A stretch of 14,816 nucleotides of DNA from Ruminococcus callidus (GTDB lineage: Bacteria > Bacillota > Clostridia > Oscillospirales > Ruminococcaceae): contig NZ_JAJFCK010000046.1 of NCBI RefSeq assembly GCF_020709055.1, positions 1-14,816 on the forward strand. The letters run 5' to 3'. Positions within the stretch are counted from its first letter, which is position 1. Each line of letters starts with the position of its first letter. Below are positions 1 through 6,619 of this stretch, piece after piece. Both the position numbers and the translations under genes were made by a program. Under the pieces are notes generated by a model. It did not search any database and was not told the DNA's origin. It saw nothing but the letters and a program-made list of their open reading frames with translations.

Positions 1-21
1 TTCACAATTAGCGATTTTTAT

Positions 22-37
22 CCCCCCACCGGCAGCA
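22..37. other. candidate phage cos region (G-tract after HNH gene)
   Basis: Read on the minus strand, the short stretch after the HNH stop contains GCCGGTGGGGGGATAAAAATC. In many Gram-positive cos-type phages the HNH endonuclease gene lies directly before the cohesive-end site and terS, and the cos core is often a C/G-rich tract like this one. The sequence shows only the G-tract and its location; the cos assignment is inference. The window ends before terS can be seen. Confidence 0.3.
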
Positions 38-49
38 TTTCAGACACAA

Positions 50-400
50 TCAATATCGATAGACGGGATTTCGGTCTTCCGTCCATGTCTTGCGGTCATG
101 GCAGGACTTGCAAAGAGCCTGCCAGTTGCTTTCGTCCCACATCAGATGCGGATCACCACGGTGGGGAATGATATGGTCGACCACAGTTGCTGCTGTGAAC
201 CGTCCCCGTGCCATACACTTCACGCACAGCGGATGCTTCCGCAGGTACGCCTTGCTGAGCCGCTGCCACCTGCTGCCATAGCCACGCTTGGCAGCAGACG
301 GTCGGTCTGGGTGCAGGGGCTGATGCTCTGCACAGTACAAACCGTCTGTCAGATTGGGACAGCCTGGGTGCTTGCAGGGCTTCTTACATTTCTTCGGCAC
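50..400 (-). CDS. HNH endonuclease, phage packaging-associated
   Basis: A small HNH nuclease of about 116 residues, of the kind encoded next to terminase genes; in several cos phages it is needed with terminase to cut at cos. A Cys/His-rich start (CKKPCKHPGCPN) is followed by CVKC, then the HNH core with DHIIPH, a central Asn in DESNWQALC and CKSCH, giving the two CxxC zinc pairs and the metal/catalytic His-Asn-His layout. I chose the GTG at 400 (protein starting VPKKCKKPC) because it matches how relatives begin; a GTG at 409 is also in frame but only 2 bases from the AAAGG. Either start overlaps the 3' end of the upstream sigma-like gene, so the two are translationally coupled. It belongs to the late/packaging operon, and terS is expected just beyond the window edge. 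Confidence 0.88.
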   Translation of the reverse strand: MPKKCKKPCKHPGCPNLTDGLYCAEHQPLHPDRPSAAKRGYGSRWQRLSKAYLRKHPLCVKCMARGRFTAATVVDHIIPHRGDPHLMWDESNWQALCKSCHDRKTWTEDRNPVYRY

Positions 401-773
401 AGCAGTCACAGCCTTTGCAACTCTCTGTGGTTTCTGCAGAGAGTTTTTTCAATGCTTTTTGGTATTGTTCCTTCACCCAGGCAACGCTGTCATTCAGTTC
501 ATCTGCAATGGCATCCCATGTTGCAGCGTAAAGATACCGCAAACGAAGGATCTCACGCTGGTCGGCATTGTGATTTGCCATGATAAGTTCTTCCAGCTTC
601 CGTTTCAACCGAATTGATGCAATCAGATCGTCCCACGCTGCCTCCACGATCTCATGTATTTCATCTTCATCGATTTCCATCGCCATAGCTTTCCAATCCT
701 GATAAATCACACTCTGTTCCTTGATGCGTCTGTTTAGATCCATACTGTTTCTTAAAACTTCTTTTGCAAGCAT
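384..773 (-). CDS. sigma-70 region-4-like phage protein
   Basis: A 129-residue, mostly helical protein that ends in a sigma region 4-like helix-turn-helix: DQREILRLRYLYAATWDAIA followed by a recognition helix around DSVAWVKEQYQKAL (residues ~85-118). This resembles the small RNA-polymerase-sigma-like regulators and terminase-adjacent proteins of Firmicute phages. Start: ATG at 773 with AAAGGAG seven bases upstream. It is the first gene after the late promoter (863-891) and after a leader terminator, and it overlaps the HNH gene. The last residues form a Cys-rich tail (CKGCDCC) that could bind metal, which is unusual for sigma-like HTH proteins. It may be a DNA-binding regulator or a packaging accessory protein; the function is inferred from fold and position only. 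Confidence 0.75.
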   Translation of the reverse strand: MLAKEVLRNSMDLNRRIKEQSVIYQDWKAMAMEIDEDEIHEIVEAAWDDLIASIRLKRKLEELIMANHNADQREILRLRYLYAATWDAIADELNDSVAWVKEQYQKALKKLSAETTESCKGCDCCAEEM

Positions 774-798
774 ATCGATTCTCCTTTATGGACACGAA

Positions 799-836
799 AA
801 ACAGCCCTCGCAGAATTTCTTCTGCAAAGGCTGTTT
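799..836 (-). terminator. intrinsic terminator/attenuator in late-gene leader
   Basis: On the minus strand AAACAGCC pairs with GGCTGTTT, enclosing a GCAGAA/TTCTGC stem capped by a GAAA tetraloop; TTTTT follows, then CGTG. This is a textbook rho-independent terminator. It lies downstream of the promoter at 863-891 and about 10 bases before the AAAGGAG ribosome-binding site of the gene at 773. It therefore either stops read-through from the early operon or acts as an attenuator in the late transcript. Confidence 0.75.
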
Positions 837-862
837 CGCTTTTTCCTGTTTTCCTATTTTAC

Positions 863-891
863 AGTATACCACATATGCAAACTATCATCAA
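863..891 (-). promoter_or_regulatory. sigma-A-type late promoter
   Basis: On the minus strand TTGATG (891-886) and TATACT (868-863) are separated by exactly 17 bases. The transcript would start near 856 and pass through the hairpin at 799-836 before the start codon at 773. The -35 box is imperfect, which fits a promoter needing an activator, and direct repeats abut it upstream. It is placed to drive the sigma-like/HNH/terminase genes. Confidence 0.7.
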
Positions 892-916
892 GTGTTATGA
901 ACTATCATGAACTATC
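877..916 (-). repeat. 10-bp phased direct repeats, putative activator-binding site
   Basis: On the minus strand GATAGTTCAT occurs twice in tandem (916-907 and 906-897), and GATAGTTTGC follows at 886-877. The shared GATAGTT cores are offset by 10 and 20 bases, so they lie on one face of the helix. The first copy overlaps the stop codon of the DUF1492-like gene, and the third lies within the -35/-10 spacer. The arrangement fits the binding site of a phage late activator, most simply the product of the overlapping gene. Confidence 0.6.
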
Positions 917-1319
917 AACTTTTCATCCCTGCCAAGGCTTCCCGGTGCAAACGATAACAGGAAGGTTTACTGTATCCCATTTCTTCTGCGATCTGATTCC
1001 AGTCCTTGAATTCCAGATAACGCTTTGCCAGAATATCATGATGCTCCGTATCTGTGACGGCTTTTATCGCAGTATCAAAAACTGCTTTCAGAGCTTCCAG
1101 TTCCTTTTTTGCAGTCTTTACTTCTTCCTCCAAGGATAAGATCTGAGAAACGCCGCTTTCCACGGTGTGAGATTCCGGCGATACGGGTTTGGGCAAATCA
1201 GAATAGGCAGGTGATTTGGGAAAAGAAAGTTTCTGACGAAGAACATCTGCTTCCTTTTGTTTTCGGTCAATCCTTCTAAGAAGTCTTTGTGCCTGTTTCA
1301 TGTATTCTTTTGCTGTCAT
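915..1319 (-). CDS. DUF1492/late transcriptional regulator-like protein
   Basis: A 134-residue protein with a basic N-terminal segment, a coiled-coil stretch (residues ~70-100, SLEEEVKTAKKELEALKAVF) and a sigma region 4-like helix-turn-helix at the C-terminus (HHDILAKRYLEFKDWNQIAE, then GYSKPSCYRLHREAL). This matches the DUF1492 proteins that close the early operon of many Firmicute phages and resemble the RinA/ArpU group of late activators. Start: ATG at 1319, overlapping the VRR-NUC stop as ATGA, with GGAGGAG eight bases upstream; a longer frame to 1388 lacks such a site. The gene's 3' end contains the phased repeats, and the late promoter follows immediately, so its likely job is switching on the packaging genes. 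The activator role is inference from family and layout. Confidence 0.8.
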   Translation of the reverse strand: MTAKEYMKQAQRLLRRIDRKQKEADVLRQKLSFPKSPAYSDLPKPVSPESHTVESGVSQILSLEEEVKTAKKELEALKAVFDTAIKAVTDTEHHDILAKRYLEFKDWNQIAEEMGYSKPSCYRLHREALAGMKS

Positions 1320-1609
1320 GCCGTGATCTCCTCCAGCATTCTTTTTACCTCCTCCACAGAACGGACGATGGCAGCGTTTCCGCCGCATTTTTGTATTTTG
1401 CGAAGAACCGATTCCTGCAAAGCAGTTGCTTTCCCTTTCTCCGTTTTTACTTCAAAGACAAAGAACCTGCCGCCAATGCAGGCGATCACATCGGGGATTC
1501 CTGCCGTTCCATACATCCCGCCATGCTCCTTCCAGCAAAAACAATTCGGCACGGTTTTCAGATACCTCAAAATCGCCCTTACGATATCCGCTTCTTTCAA
1601 ACTGCTCAC
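1316..1609 (-). CDS. VRR-NUC domain nuclease
   Basis: A 97-residue stand-alone VRR-NUC (PD-(D/E)XK-type) nuclease, a family found in phage replication cassettes and thought to cleave branched or structured DNA. The active-site pattern is visible: GIPDVIA (Asp), FFVFEVKTEKG (Glu and Lys) and the following Gln in TALQ, preceded by a short helix (EADIVRAILRYLKTV) that may carry the other acidic residue. The start is uncertain: GTG at 1609 has AAAGAGG six bases upstream, while a TTG at 1600 (giving KEADIVRAIL) has AGAGGTG upstream. It follows a 163-base non-coding gap after the primase-helicase gene and overlaps the next gene by ATGA. Confidence 0.88.
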   Translation of the reverse strand: MSSLKEADIVRAILRYLKTVPNCFCWKEHGGMYGTAGIPDVIACIGGRFFVFEVKTEKGKATALQESVLRKIQKCGGNAAIVRSVEEVKRMLEEITA

Positions 1610-1772
1610 CTCTTACCTCTTTACTGATTTTACAGGGAAATTTCTATTATACTCATAAAAAATGAGAAAATATATGGGGATATAAAATAGGAAATATATA
1701 AAAGATTACGGGAATTCCCTGCAAAGCCTGTAAACCCTGTCAGAAAGCTGTGCAGACCTCTCCCCTGGCAAG
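1610..1772. other. non-coding gap between primase-helicase and VRR-NUC
   Basis: This is the only sizeable gap in the early operon between 9233 and 915. It holds a perfect GGGAATTCCC palindrome (1710-1719), CCTGTAAA-like repeats (1718-1744, inverted copy at 1629-1636), an AT-rich segment, and a minus-strand TATAAT (1651-1646) behind a small CTCAT/ATGAG hairpin. No good -35 box sits upstream of the TATAAT, so a promoter here is only possible. The layout would suit an origin or regulatory site. Confidence 0.4.
1718..1744. repeat. three 9-bp CCTGTAAAC-like direct repeats
   Basis: CCTGCAAAG, CCTGTAAAC and CCTGTCAGA stand head to tail on the plus strand with a period of 9 bases, and an inverted CCTGTAAA copy lies at 1636-1629. 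They begin at the edge of a GGGAATTCCC palindrome and directly follow the primase-helicase gene. Short iterons beside a replication initiator gene may be initiator-binding sites; this is a suggestion only, as the units are short and imperfect. Confidence 0.4.
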
Positions 1773-4259
1773 CTACACATGGCTTTCTGAAAAGCTGATG
1801 CCTCTCCACGTTCTCCGTTTTCCGGTTCTGTCTGCTGCTTTCACGACCGTGGGAAAATTTGCTTCCAGTTCGTTGTTGAAATTCTGCTGACTGTATGGAG
1901 CCATGCCGCAGCTGTCACAGTATGCTTTATACCGTGCAAAGAACTCCATTCTTCCCACTTCTGCATCCATTTGCAAAGTACAACAGTCCCGAACAAACGC
2001 CAGCACACTGTTGCTGTCTTCCCGGTATTTCTGAAGTTCCTGTGCATTTGCCTTTGTTTCTGAAAAATGAAAATGATTCTGCATCAGCCGCCGCAGTCCT
2101 TCTAAGGCAAATTGAAAGATCCCATCTGCTTCACAGCGGAACTTCTCCAGAAGTTCCGGATCTCGCTTGTCCTCCGGCACAGAATGATTGAACCGGACAA
2201 TGATCAGACGGCGGTAAAAGCCCTCCGATTTGTCCCCATAGTTCTTCGGAATGCTGTTGCAGGAAAAGAGCAGCCTCGCATAGGGCTGAAAAGAAAAGGG
2301 ATTTTTGTTTTTCTTTTCCACAGTCAGATAATCCTCTCCGACCAACGCCTTGAAAATGCCGTTGTCTTCAATGCCCTTTGTGGGCAGCTCTGCACAGATA
2401 TTCGCCCACTTGCCAAAAAGTTCTGCGGTCTTGAATCGATCATTCAATGCCTGCCATGCTACATTGGACACATTTTCTTTTCCCAGCAGAAGTTCATTCA
2501 GCACCCGTAGCAGCACAGACTTCCCGGCACCGCCTTTTCCCACAATGATAAAGCACTTCTGGGCATGATTGACCGGAATGAGAAAGTAGCCCAGCATCTC
2601 CTGAATCAGCGTCACCTGATCCTCCTCCACGGATTCATGCAGAAACTGCAGAAATCTGGGACACTTTGCACCGGACATATATCGCACATTCAGCTGTACC
2701 GTAGACAGATACTTTGCGGTGTGTTCCGATAAGGTTTCGTCCAGCACATTGTACAGTCCATTTCGCACATTGATGAGATAGGGATTGGGATTGAGTTCCC
2801 GAATATCCTTCTGCACCTGCATCTTCCATTGTCCTTCGGTATCATTGATCTGAGACAGCTTTGTGTATCTGGTCAGCATTTTATCCCGTACCATATTTCT
2901 TGCTGTCAGTTCCGTGATGCTGTGATAAACGCCGTTTTCATAGCAATAATACTGCTCGGCAGAATAAAACACAGGGGCATTCTGTGTCATGTATTCTGCA
3001 AGCACACCGGGCAGAAACTTCGGACCCCGTTCTGTCATTTCATACCAGTCGGGAATTTCCATGCCGGAGCGATGCTTCCGTGTTTCGGATTTGTTTTGAA
3101 AGGCTTTGTACAGTTCTTTTTGCAGAGCAAGCAGCGGCTTGACATCTGCATTTTTGAAACCGAAATGCTGCTTTAAATCGTAATGGATCATCGATTCGGC
3201 AGTCACGCTGTCCACATTGTAAAGATATTCCGATACAAAGTTTCGTGCAGTCTGCAAATCTTCCACCACGGCATTTTGCACCTTTTGCTGCTGTAGCAGT
3301 GCCCGAATGCCATCAATGGAAAGCGGCTGAAAACACAGAGCCGCAGGAGATTTACAGCTGCACTGTCCACTTCGCAGCTTTGGGCAGGAAAAGCCTTTCT
3401 CTGCAATGGTGCGGCAGGTCATAGGTTTTGTTCCGCTGTGGAGAAAATGCTGGATCTTATTCTGCGTTTCTTCAAAAGAATACTTCGGATACGGCTTGGA
3501 GTATTGATGTATGACCGCTGCACCACCTTCAAACACACTTAAATTGGAGATCATCGCATACCAGTCATGTTCAGAAAGTGCAGCTGCATTGTCCCGACAG
3601 TACTTGATAAAATCGCATTCTGCTTCTACAACGCCGATCCCTTTCTGTTCTCCATGCAGCGGCACTTTCGGTTGTTCTTCTGCTTCTTGCGAAACCGGCA
3701 GTCTTTCTATTAGCTGTTCCTGTGTGTATCTTCGTTCCGGGTGAAACGAGATGCACTCCACCAAGACCGGTTCTTTCTTGCAGTGATAGAATCCCGGCAG
3801 ACGCATGACACGGCTTTCGTTGACGCAGGCAGGATCTCCGCCGAAATGCTGCACCAGTGCCTTTTGAATGGGGCGAAACAATGACACCTTTGCCTCTTTG
3901 ACAAACCAGTATGTATGCAGCGATTTTCTTGTTCTGATAACCATAGACGGCGGCAGCGGAAACGCATCGATGAGTGTCTGCTGTTCCTCGAAAGTTTTAT
4001 CGTCCATCTCCACAAACTGTGCATTGATGCGAGTAATGCTGTCATCGGTCTGACCACCGGAGTTCACCACAAAAAAGATGCCATGATTTTTCTGGTTATG
4101 TTCTTTCAGAGTGGACTCTACTGCAAAGAATTTTCCTGCCTCCACGGACATTTTGGCACCGGTAAAGATGCCTTCTTTCCGATCATCAAAAATACGCAGA
4201 CATACGGTATCATCCGGATGAAAGATCGCATTGATCACGTCCTGTGCCGATATGTTCAT
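1773..4259 (-). CDS. phage replicative primase-helicase (AEP-like primase + SF3 D5/P4-type helicase)
   Basis: An 828-residue two-part replication protein. The N-terminal ~180 residues look like an archaeo-eukaryotic/RepB-type primase: FVEMDD (acidic metal-binding pair, ~residue 85), a basic stretch before SLHTYWFV, and NESRVMRLPGFYHCK. A Cys-rich segment follows (TCRTIAEKGFSCP, GQCSCKSP), then a D5_N-like region. The C-terminal part is a superfamily 3 helicase: Walker A GKGGAGKS at ~residue 573, Walker B-like WANICAELP, motif C ARLLFSCNSIPK and the arginine-rich GFYRRLIIVRF. Such proteins open the origin, unwind DNA and lay down primers. Start: ATG at 4259, overlapping the upstream stop as ATGA with GGAGGA eight bases before it; an extension to 4319 has no such support. 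It works with the polymerase gene two positions upstream. Confidence 0.9.
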   Translation of the reverse strand: MNISAQDVINAIFHPDDTVCLRIFDDRKEGIFTGAKMSVEAGKFFAVESTLKEHNQKNHGIFFVVNSGGQTDDSITRINAQFVEMDDKTFEEQQTLIDAFPLPPSMVIRTRKSLHTYWFVKEAKVSLFRPIQKALVQHFGGDPACVNESRVMRLPGFYHCKKEPVLVECISFHPERRYTQEQLIERLPVSQEAEEQPKVPLHGEQKGIGVVEAECDFIKYCRDNAAALSEHDWYAMISNLSVFEGGAAVIHQYSKPYPKYSFEETQNKIQHFLHSGTKPMTCRTIAEKGFSCPKLRSGQCSCKSPAALCFQPLSIDGIRALLQQQKVQNAVVEDLQTARNFVSEYLYNVDSVTAESMIHYDLKQHFGFKNADVKPLLALQKELYKAFQNKSETRKHRSGMEIPDWYEMTERGPKFLPGVLAEYMTQNAPVFYSAEQYYCYENGVYHSITELTARNMVRDKMLTRYTKLSQINDTEGQWKMQVQKDIRELNPNPYLINVRNGLYNVLDETLSEHTAKYLSTVQLNVRYMSGAKCPRFLQFLHESVEEDQVTLIQEMLGYFLIPVNHAQKCFIIVGKGGAGKSVLLRVLNELLLGKENVSNVAWQALNDRFKTAELFGKWANICAELPTKGIEDNGIFKALVGEDYLTVEKKNKNPFSFQPYARLLFSCNSIPKNYGDKSEGFYRRLIIVRFNHSVPEDKRDPELLEKFRCEADGIFQFALEGLRRLMQNHFHFSETKANAQELQKYREDSNSVLAFVRDCCTLQMDAEVGRMEFFARYKAYCDSCGMAPYSQQNFNNELEANFPTVVKAADRTGKRRTWRGISFSESHV

Positions 4260-4690
4260 ACAACTTCCTCCATCTCTTCTGTGAAATATCGAATCGGCAT
4301 ATGCCTGCGTTTTGCCCATTGGATCTCCTGTGTCATGCCCTCAGAAATACTGCTGCCGAATACCCACAGCTGGACACATTTTGTCAGAAGCACATAATTC
4401 ATGAACATTGCAGTTTGCCGGTCTTCCCCTAGGGTATCGTCCAGAAACTGTGGAAAAAGCAAATGCGGTGCAATGGGAATACTGTGATGTACTACCGCAA
4501 AACGACTGTATTTCCGGGCATTTTCAATGTTTTCATTGGTATTGCCACGATAGGGAGAACAGATATATACAAGCGGTCGGAATGCCGCCAGTCTCCGTAC
4601 CTTTTTCTCCTCGCTCTCTATTCTTTTCATTGCTTCAAATTCGGTCGGCGAGAAGTATCCTTCCTTGTTGTGTGTTTCTGCCAAGTTCAT
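4256..4690 (-). CDS. DUF4406/DUF7768-type protein (nucleoside deoxyribosyltransferase-like fold)
   Basis: A 144-residue protein with the conserved block PLVYICSPYRG, then N..NARKYSRFAV and IPIAPHLLFPQFLDD, typical of a small phage/prophage family related in fold to nucleoside 2-deoxyribosyltransferases. The YICSPYRG loop and the HLLFPQFL segment are the hallmark positions. Its biochemical role is not established; a part in nucleotide metabolism or signalling is inferred from the fold. The first ~40 residues are charged and helical and precede the core domain. Start: ATG at 4690, overlapping the polymerase stop as ATGA, with AGAGGA nine bases upstream and a second GGAGG almost touching the ATG. 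Its stop overlaps the primase-helicase start. Lying between the polymerase and the primase, it is an integral part of the replication operon. Confidence 0.82.
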   Translation of the reverse strand: MNLAETHNKEGYFSPTEFEAMKRIESEEKKVRRLAAFRPLVYICSPYRGNTNENIENARKYSRFAVVHHSIPIAPHLLFPQFLDDTLGEDRQTAMFMNYVLLTKCVQLWVFGSSISEGMTQEIQWAKRRHMPIRYFTEEMEEVV

Positions 4691-6609
4691 TCCTCCAGTT
4701 CCTCTAAATTGCCGAAGCTTTCTCCGGCAGATGCTTCTGCCACAAGGGGCAGATCAAGCTCCGGAAACGGCTGCTGTTCCATACAGCCTTTCACAAAAGC
4801 CACTGCTTCCTGCAATCTGTCTTTCGGAATGAGAAACGTCAGTTCATCGTGAATCTGCAGGATCGGTCTCAGCCATGGGCGTGACGGCAGTCCTTCTAAA
4901 ATACGGACAATTGCCAGCTTCAGAATATCCGCAGCCGTTCCCTGAATCGGGGTATTCAAGGCACATCGTTCCGCAAAGGACTGCAGTCCCCAGTTGTCGC
5001 TGCGAATATTGGGAAGATACCTTCTGCGTCCCAGCCAGGTTTCTGTATACAGTTTCTGCTTTGCGGTCATCTTTGTTTCATTCTGCCAGACCGTCAAAGC
5101 CGGATAGCCAGCCTTCAGATTGCGAATGATCTCTTCACATTCCGGTATAGATTTCTCTACGCCTGCTTTGAACTTCAATGTGCTCTGCAGTCCCTTTGGA
5201 AATAGCCCGTAAAATGTGCCAAAGTTCACGTTCTTGGCGATGGTACGCTGTTCCTTGTATTCCGGTCGATGCTTGTTTTGTGCTTCTGCATAGGTACAGC
5301 CAAAAATGACGGCAGTGGTTGCCGCATGAATATCCCCGCCGTTCTGATAGGTTTCCATCATCGTCTTGTCCCGGCAGTAGAATGCTCCCACACGCAGTTC
5401 GATTTGCGAAAAATCGAGAGACAAGATCAGATGATTTTCCGGAGCCTGAATAAAATTGCGGACACCGATGGGATCGTTGCTTTTTCTGGGACAGTTTTGT
5501 AAATTGGGATTGCGGCAATTCATGCGGCCTGTTTCGGTGGACAATGCAAAGAAATCCGGATGGATCCTGCCCGTTGCAGCGTTTCGGAATTTCAGATAGC
5601 CGTCAATGTAGGTGGACTTGATCTTGCTCCATTTCCGGTATTCCTGTACCAGTGTGAACAAAGGAGAAAGTTCCGGACGGTTGGCATCGCACCACTCCTT
5701 CAGCAAGATCATAGACGCATCATCTGCTGCTTCTTTGTTGGATGCTGTGACTTTCATAACAGGCAGCTGTAAAGTCTGATACAGATACTCCTTGAAAGCT
5801 TTAGTGCTGCAGTTTGCACCAATCGGAACATCGCCAATGCACATTGCAATTTCATTGCGGATACGCTCCATTTGCTGTCTTGACTCCTGCTGACGCACTT
5901 TCATCAAATCTGCATTCACAGGCACGCCGTTGTATTTCATCAGCCCTAAGTACACCGCTGCAGGTGATTCGATTTCTTCCACAAGGTACCGATGTTTCGG
6001 CAAAAACCGATCAAACCAGTTGTTGAAAATATGATACAACCGCAAGGCAAAATCAGAGTCCGCACAGCCATAGCGTATTGTTTCTGCATCCTGTGCATCC
6101 AGTTCGTCAAAGTGTCTGCCGTTTGTAACATCCGAAAAAGTGGGCAGCCGTTCATGACACAATTCTTCCGCCAGTTTTTTCAGACCGCTGTCAGCAAGTT
6201 TGCGAAATGCGTAGTTGCTTTTCAAGGTCATTTGTGCTGCACAAATGGTATCATACACCGGCGGCTGTATGACGATATTCTGTTGACAGGATATTGCAGA
6301 TTCAAAGGCGATATTGTGAGCAACTTTAACGATACGCTTGTCCGTGAGAAAAGCTCGCAGAAATTGCAAAAAAGATGTCAGTTCGATATTTTCTCCTACT
6401 TTGTGAGCCACTGGGACATATATTCCGGTATACTCTTTGACAGAAAAACTGCATCCGGTCATATGGTTTTTCTGCGGATCCAGAGCCGCCTTTTCTTCGA
6501 TGCGGTAAGGCTCATCCGGTGCAGTTTCATAGTCAAAAGCCACAACGGCGGCATTGCTGATATACTGCTGAATTTCCTGCACCGAAGTGATACATCTGTA
6601 ATTCTCCAT
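4687..6609 (-). CDS. phage family A DNA polymerase with 3'-5' exonuclease
   Basis: A 640-residue DNA polymerase I-type enzyme, the replicative polymerase of this phage. The N-terminal proofreading domain shows Exo I (AFDYETAP, Asp26/Glu28), Exo II (VAHNIAFESA) and Exo III (YGCADSDFALRLY). The polymerase domain shows motif A (LSLDFSQIELR, Asp399), motif B (RTIAKNVNFGTFYG, Lys459 and the Tyr of FYG) and motif C (QIHDELTF, Asp588). All key residues are intact. The length fits phage-type polymerases lacking a 5'-3' nuclease domain, and none is seen. Start: ATG at 6609 with GAGGAGA five bases upstream, 10 bases after the preceding stop; the 3' end overlaps the DUF4406-type gene. It probably extends primers laid down by the primase-helicase. 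Confidence 0.96.
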   Translation of the reverse strand: MENYRCITSVQEIQQYISNAAVVAFDYETAPDEPYRIEEKAALDPQKNHMTGCSFSVKEYTGIYVPVAHKVGENIELTSFLQFLRAFLTDKRIVKVAHNIAFESAISCQQNIVIQPPVYDTICAAQMTLKSNYAFRKLADSGLKKLAEELCHERLPTFSDVTNGRHFDELDAQDAETIRYGCADSDFALRLYHIFNNWFDRFLPKHRYLVEEIESPAAVYLGLMKYNGVPVNADLMKVRQQESRQQMERIRNEIAMCIGDVPIGANCSTKAFKEYLYQTLQLPVMKVTASNKEAADDASMILLKEWCDANRPELSPLFTLVQEYRKWSKIKSTYIDGYLKFRNAATGRIHPDFFALSTETGRMNCRNPNLQNCPRKSNDPIGVRNFIQAPENHLILSLDFSQIELRVGAFYCRDKTMMETYQNGGDIHAATTAVIFGCTYAEAQNKHRPEYKEQRTIAKNVNFGTFYGLFPKGLQSTLKFKAGVEKSIPECEEIIRNLKAGYPALTVWQNETKMTAKQKLYTETWLGRRRYLPNIRSDNWGLQSFAERCALNTPIQGTAADILKLAIVRILEGLPSRPWLRPILQIHDELTFLIPKDRLQEAVAFVKGCMEQQPFPELDLPLVAEASAGESFGNLEELEE

Positions 6610-6619
6610 AGCATTCTCC

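Noticed and set aside
98..583. Plus-strand open frame of 161 residues
   Set aside because: It is antisense to the HNH and sigma-like genes, has no recognisable domain and no ribosome-binding site; a shadow frame.
1320..1388. N-terminal extension of the DUF1492-like protein to 1388
   Set aside because: The extra residues lie in another frame over the VRR-NUC end; GGAGGAG before the ATG at 1319 decides the start.
4260..4319. N-terminal extension of the primase-helicase to 4319
   Set aside because: It overlaps the DUF4406-type gene by more than 60 bases and lacks a ribosome-binding site, while the ATG at 4259 has GGAGGA and an ATGA overlap.
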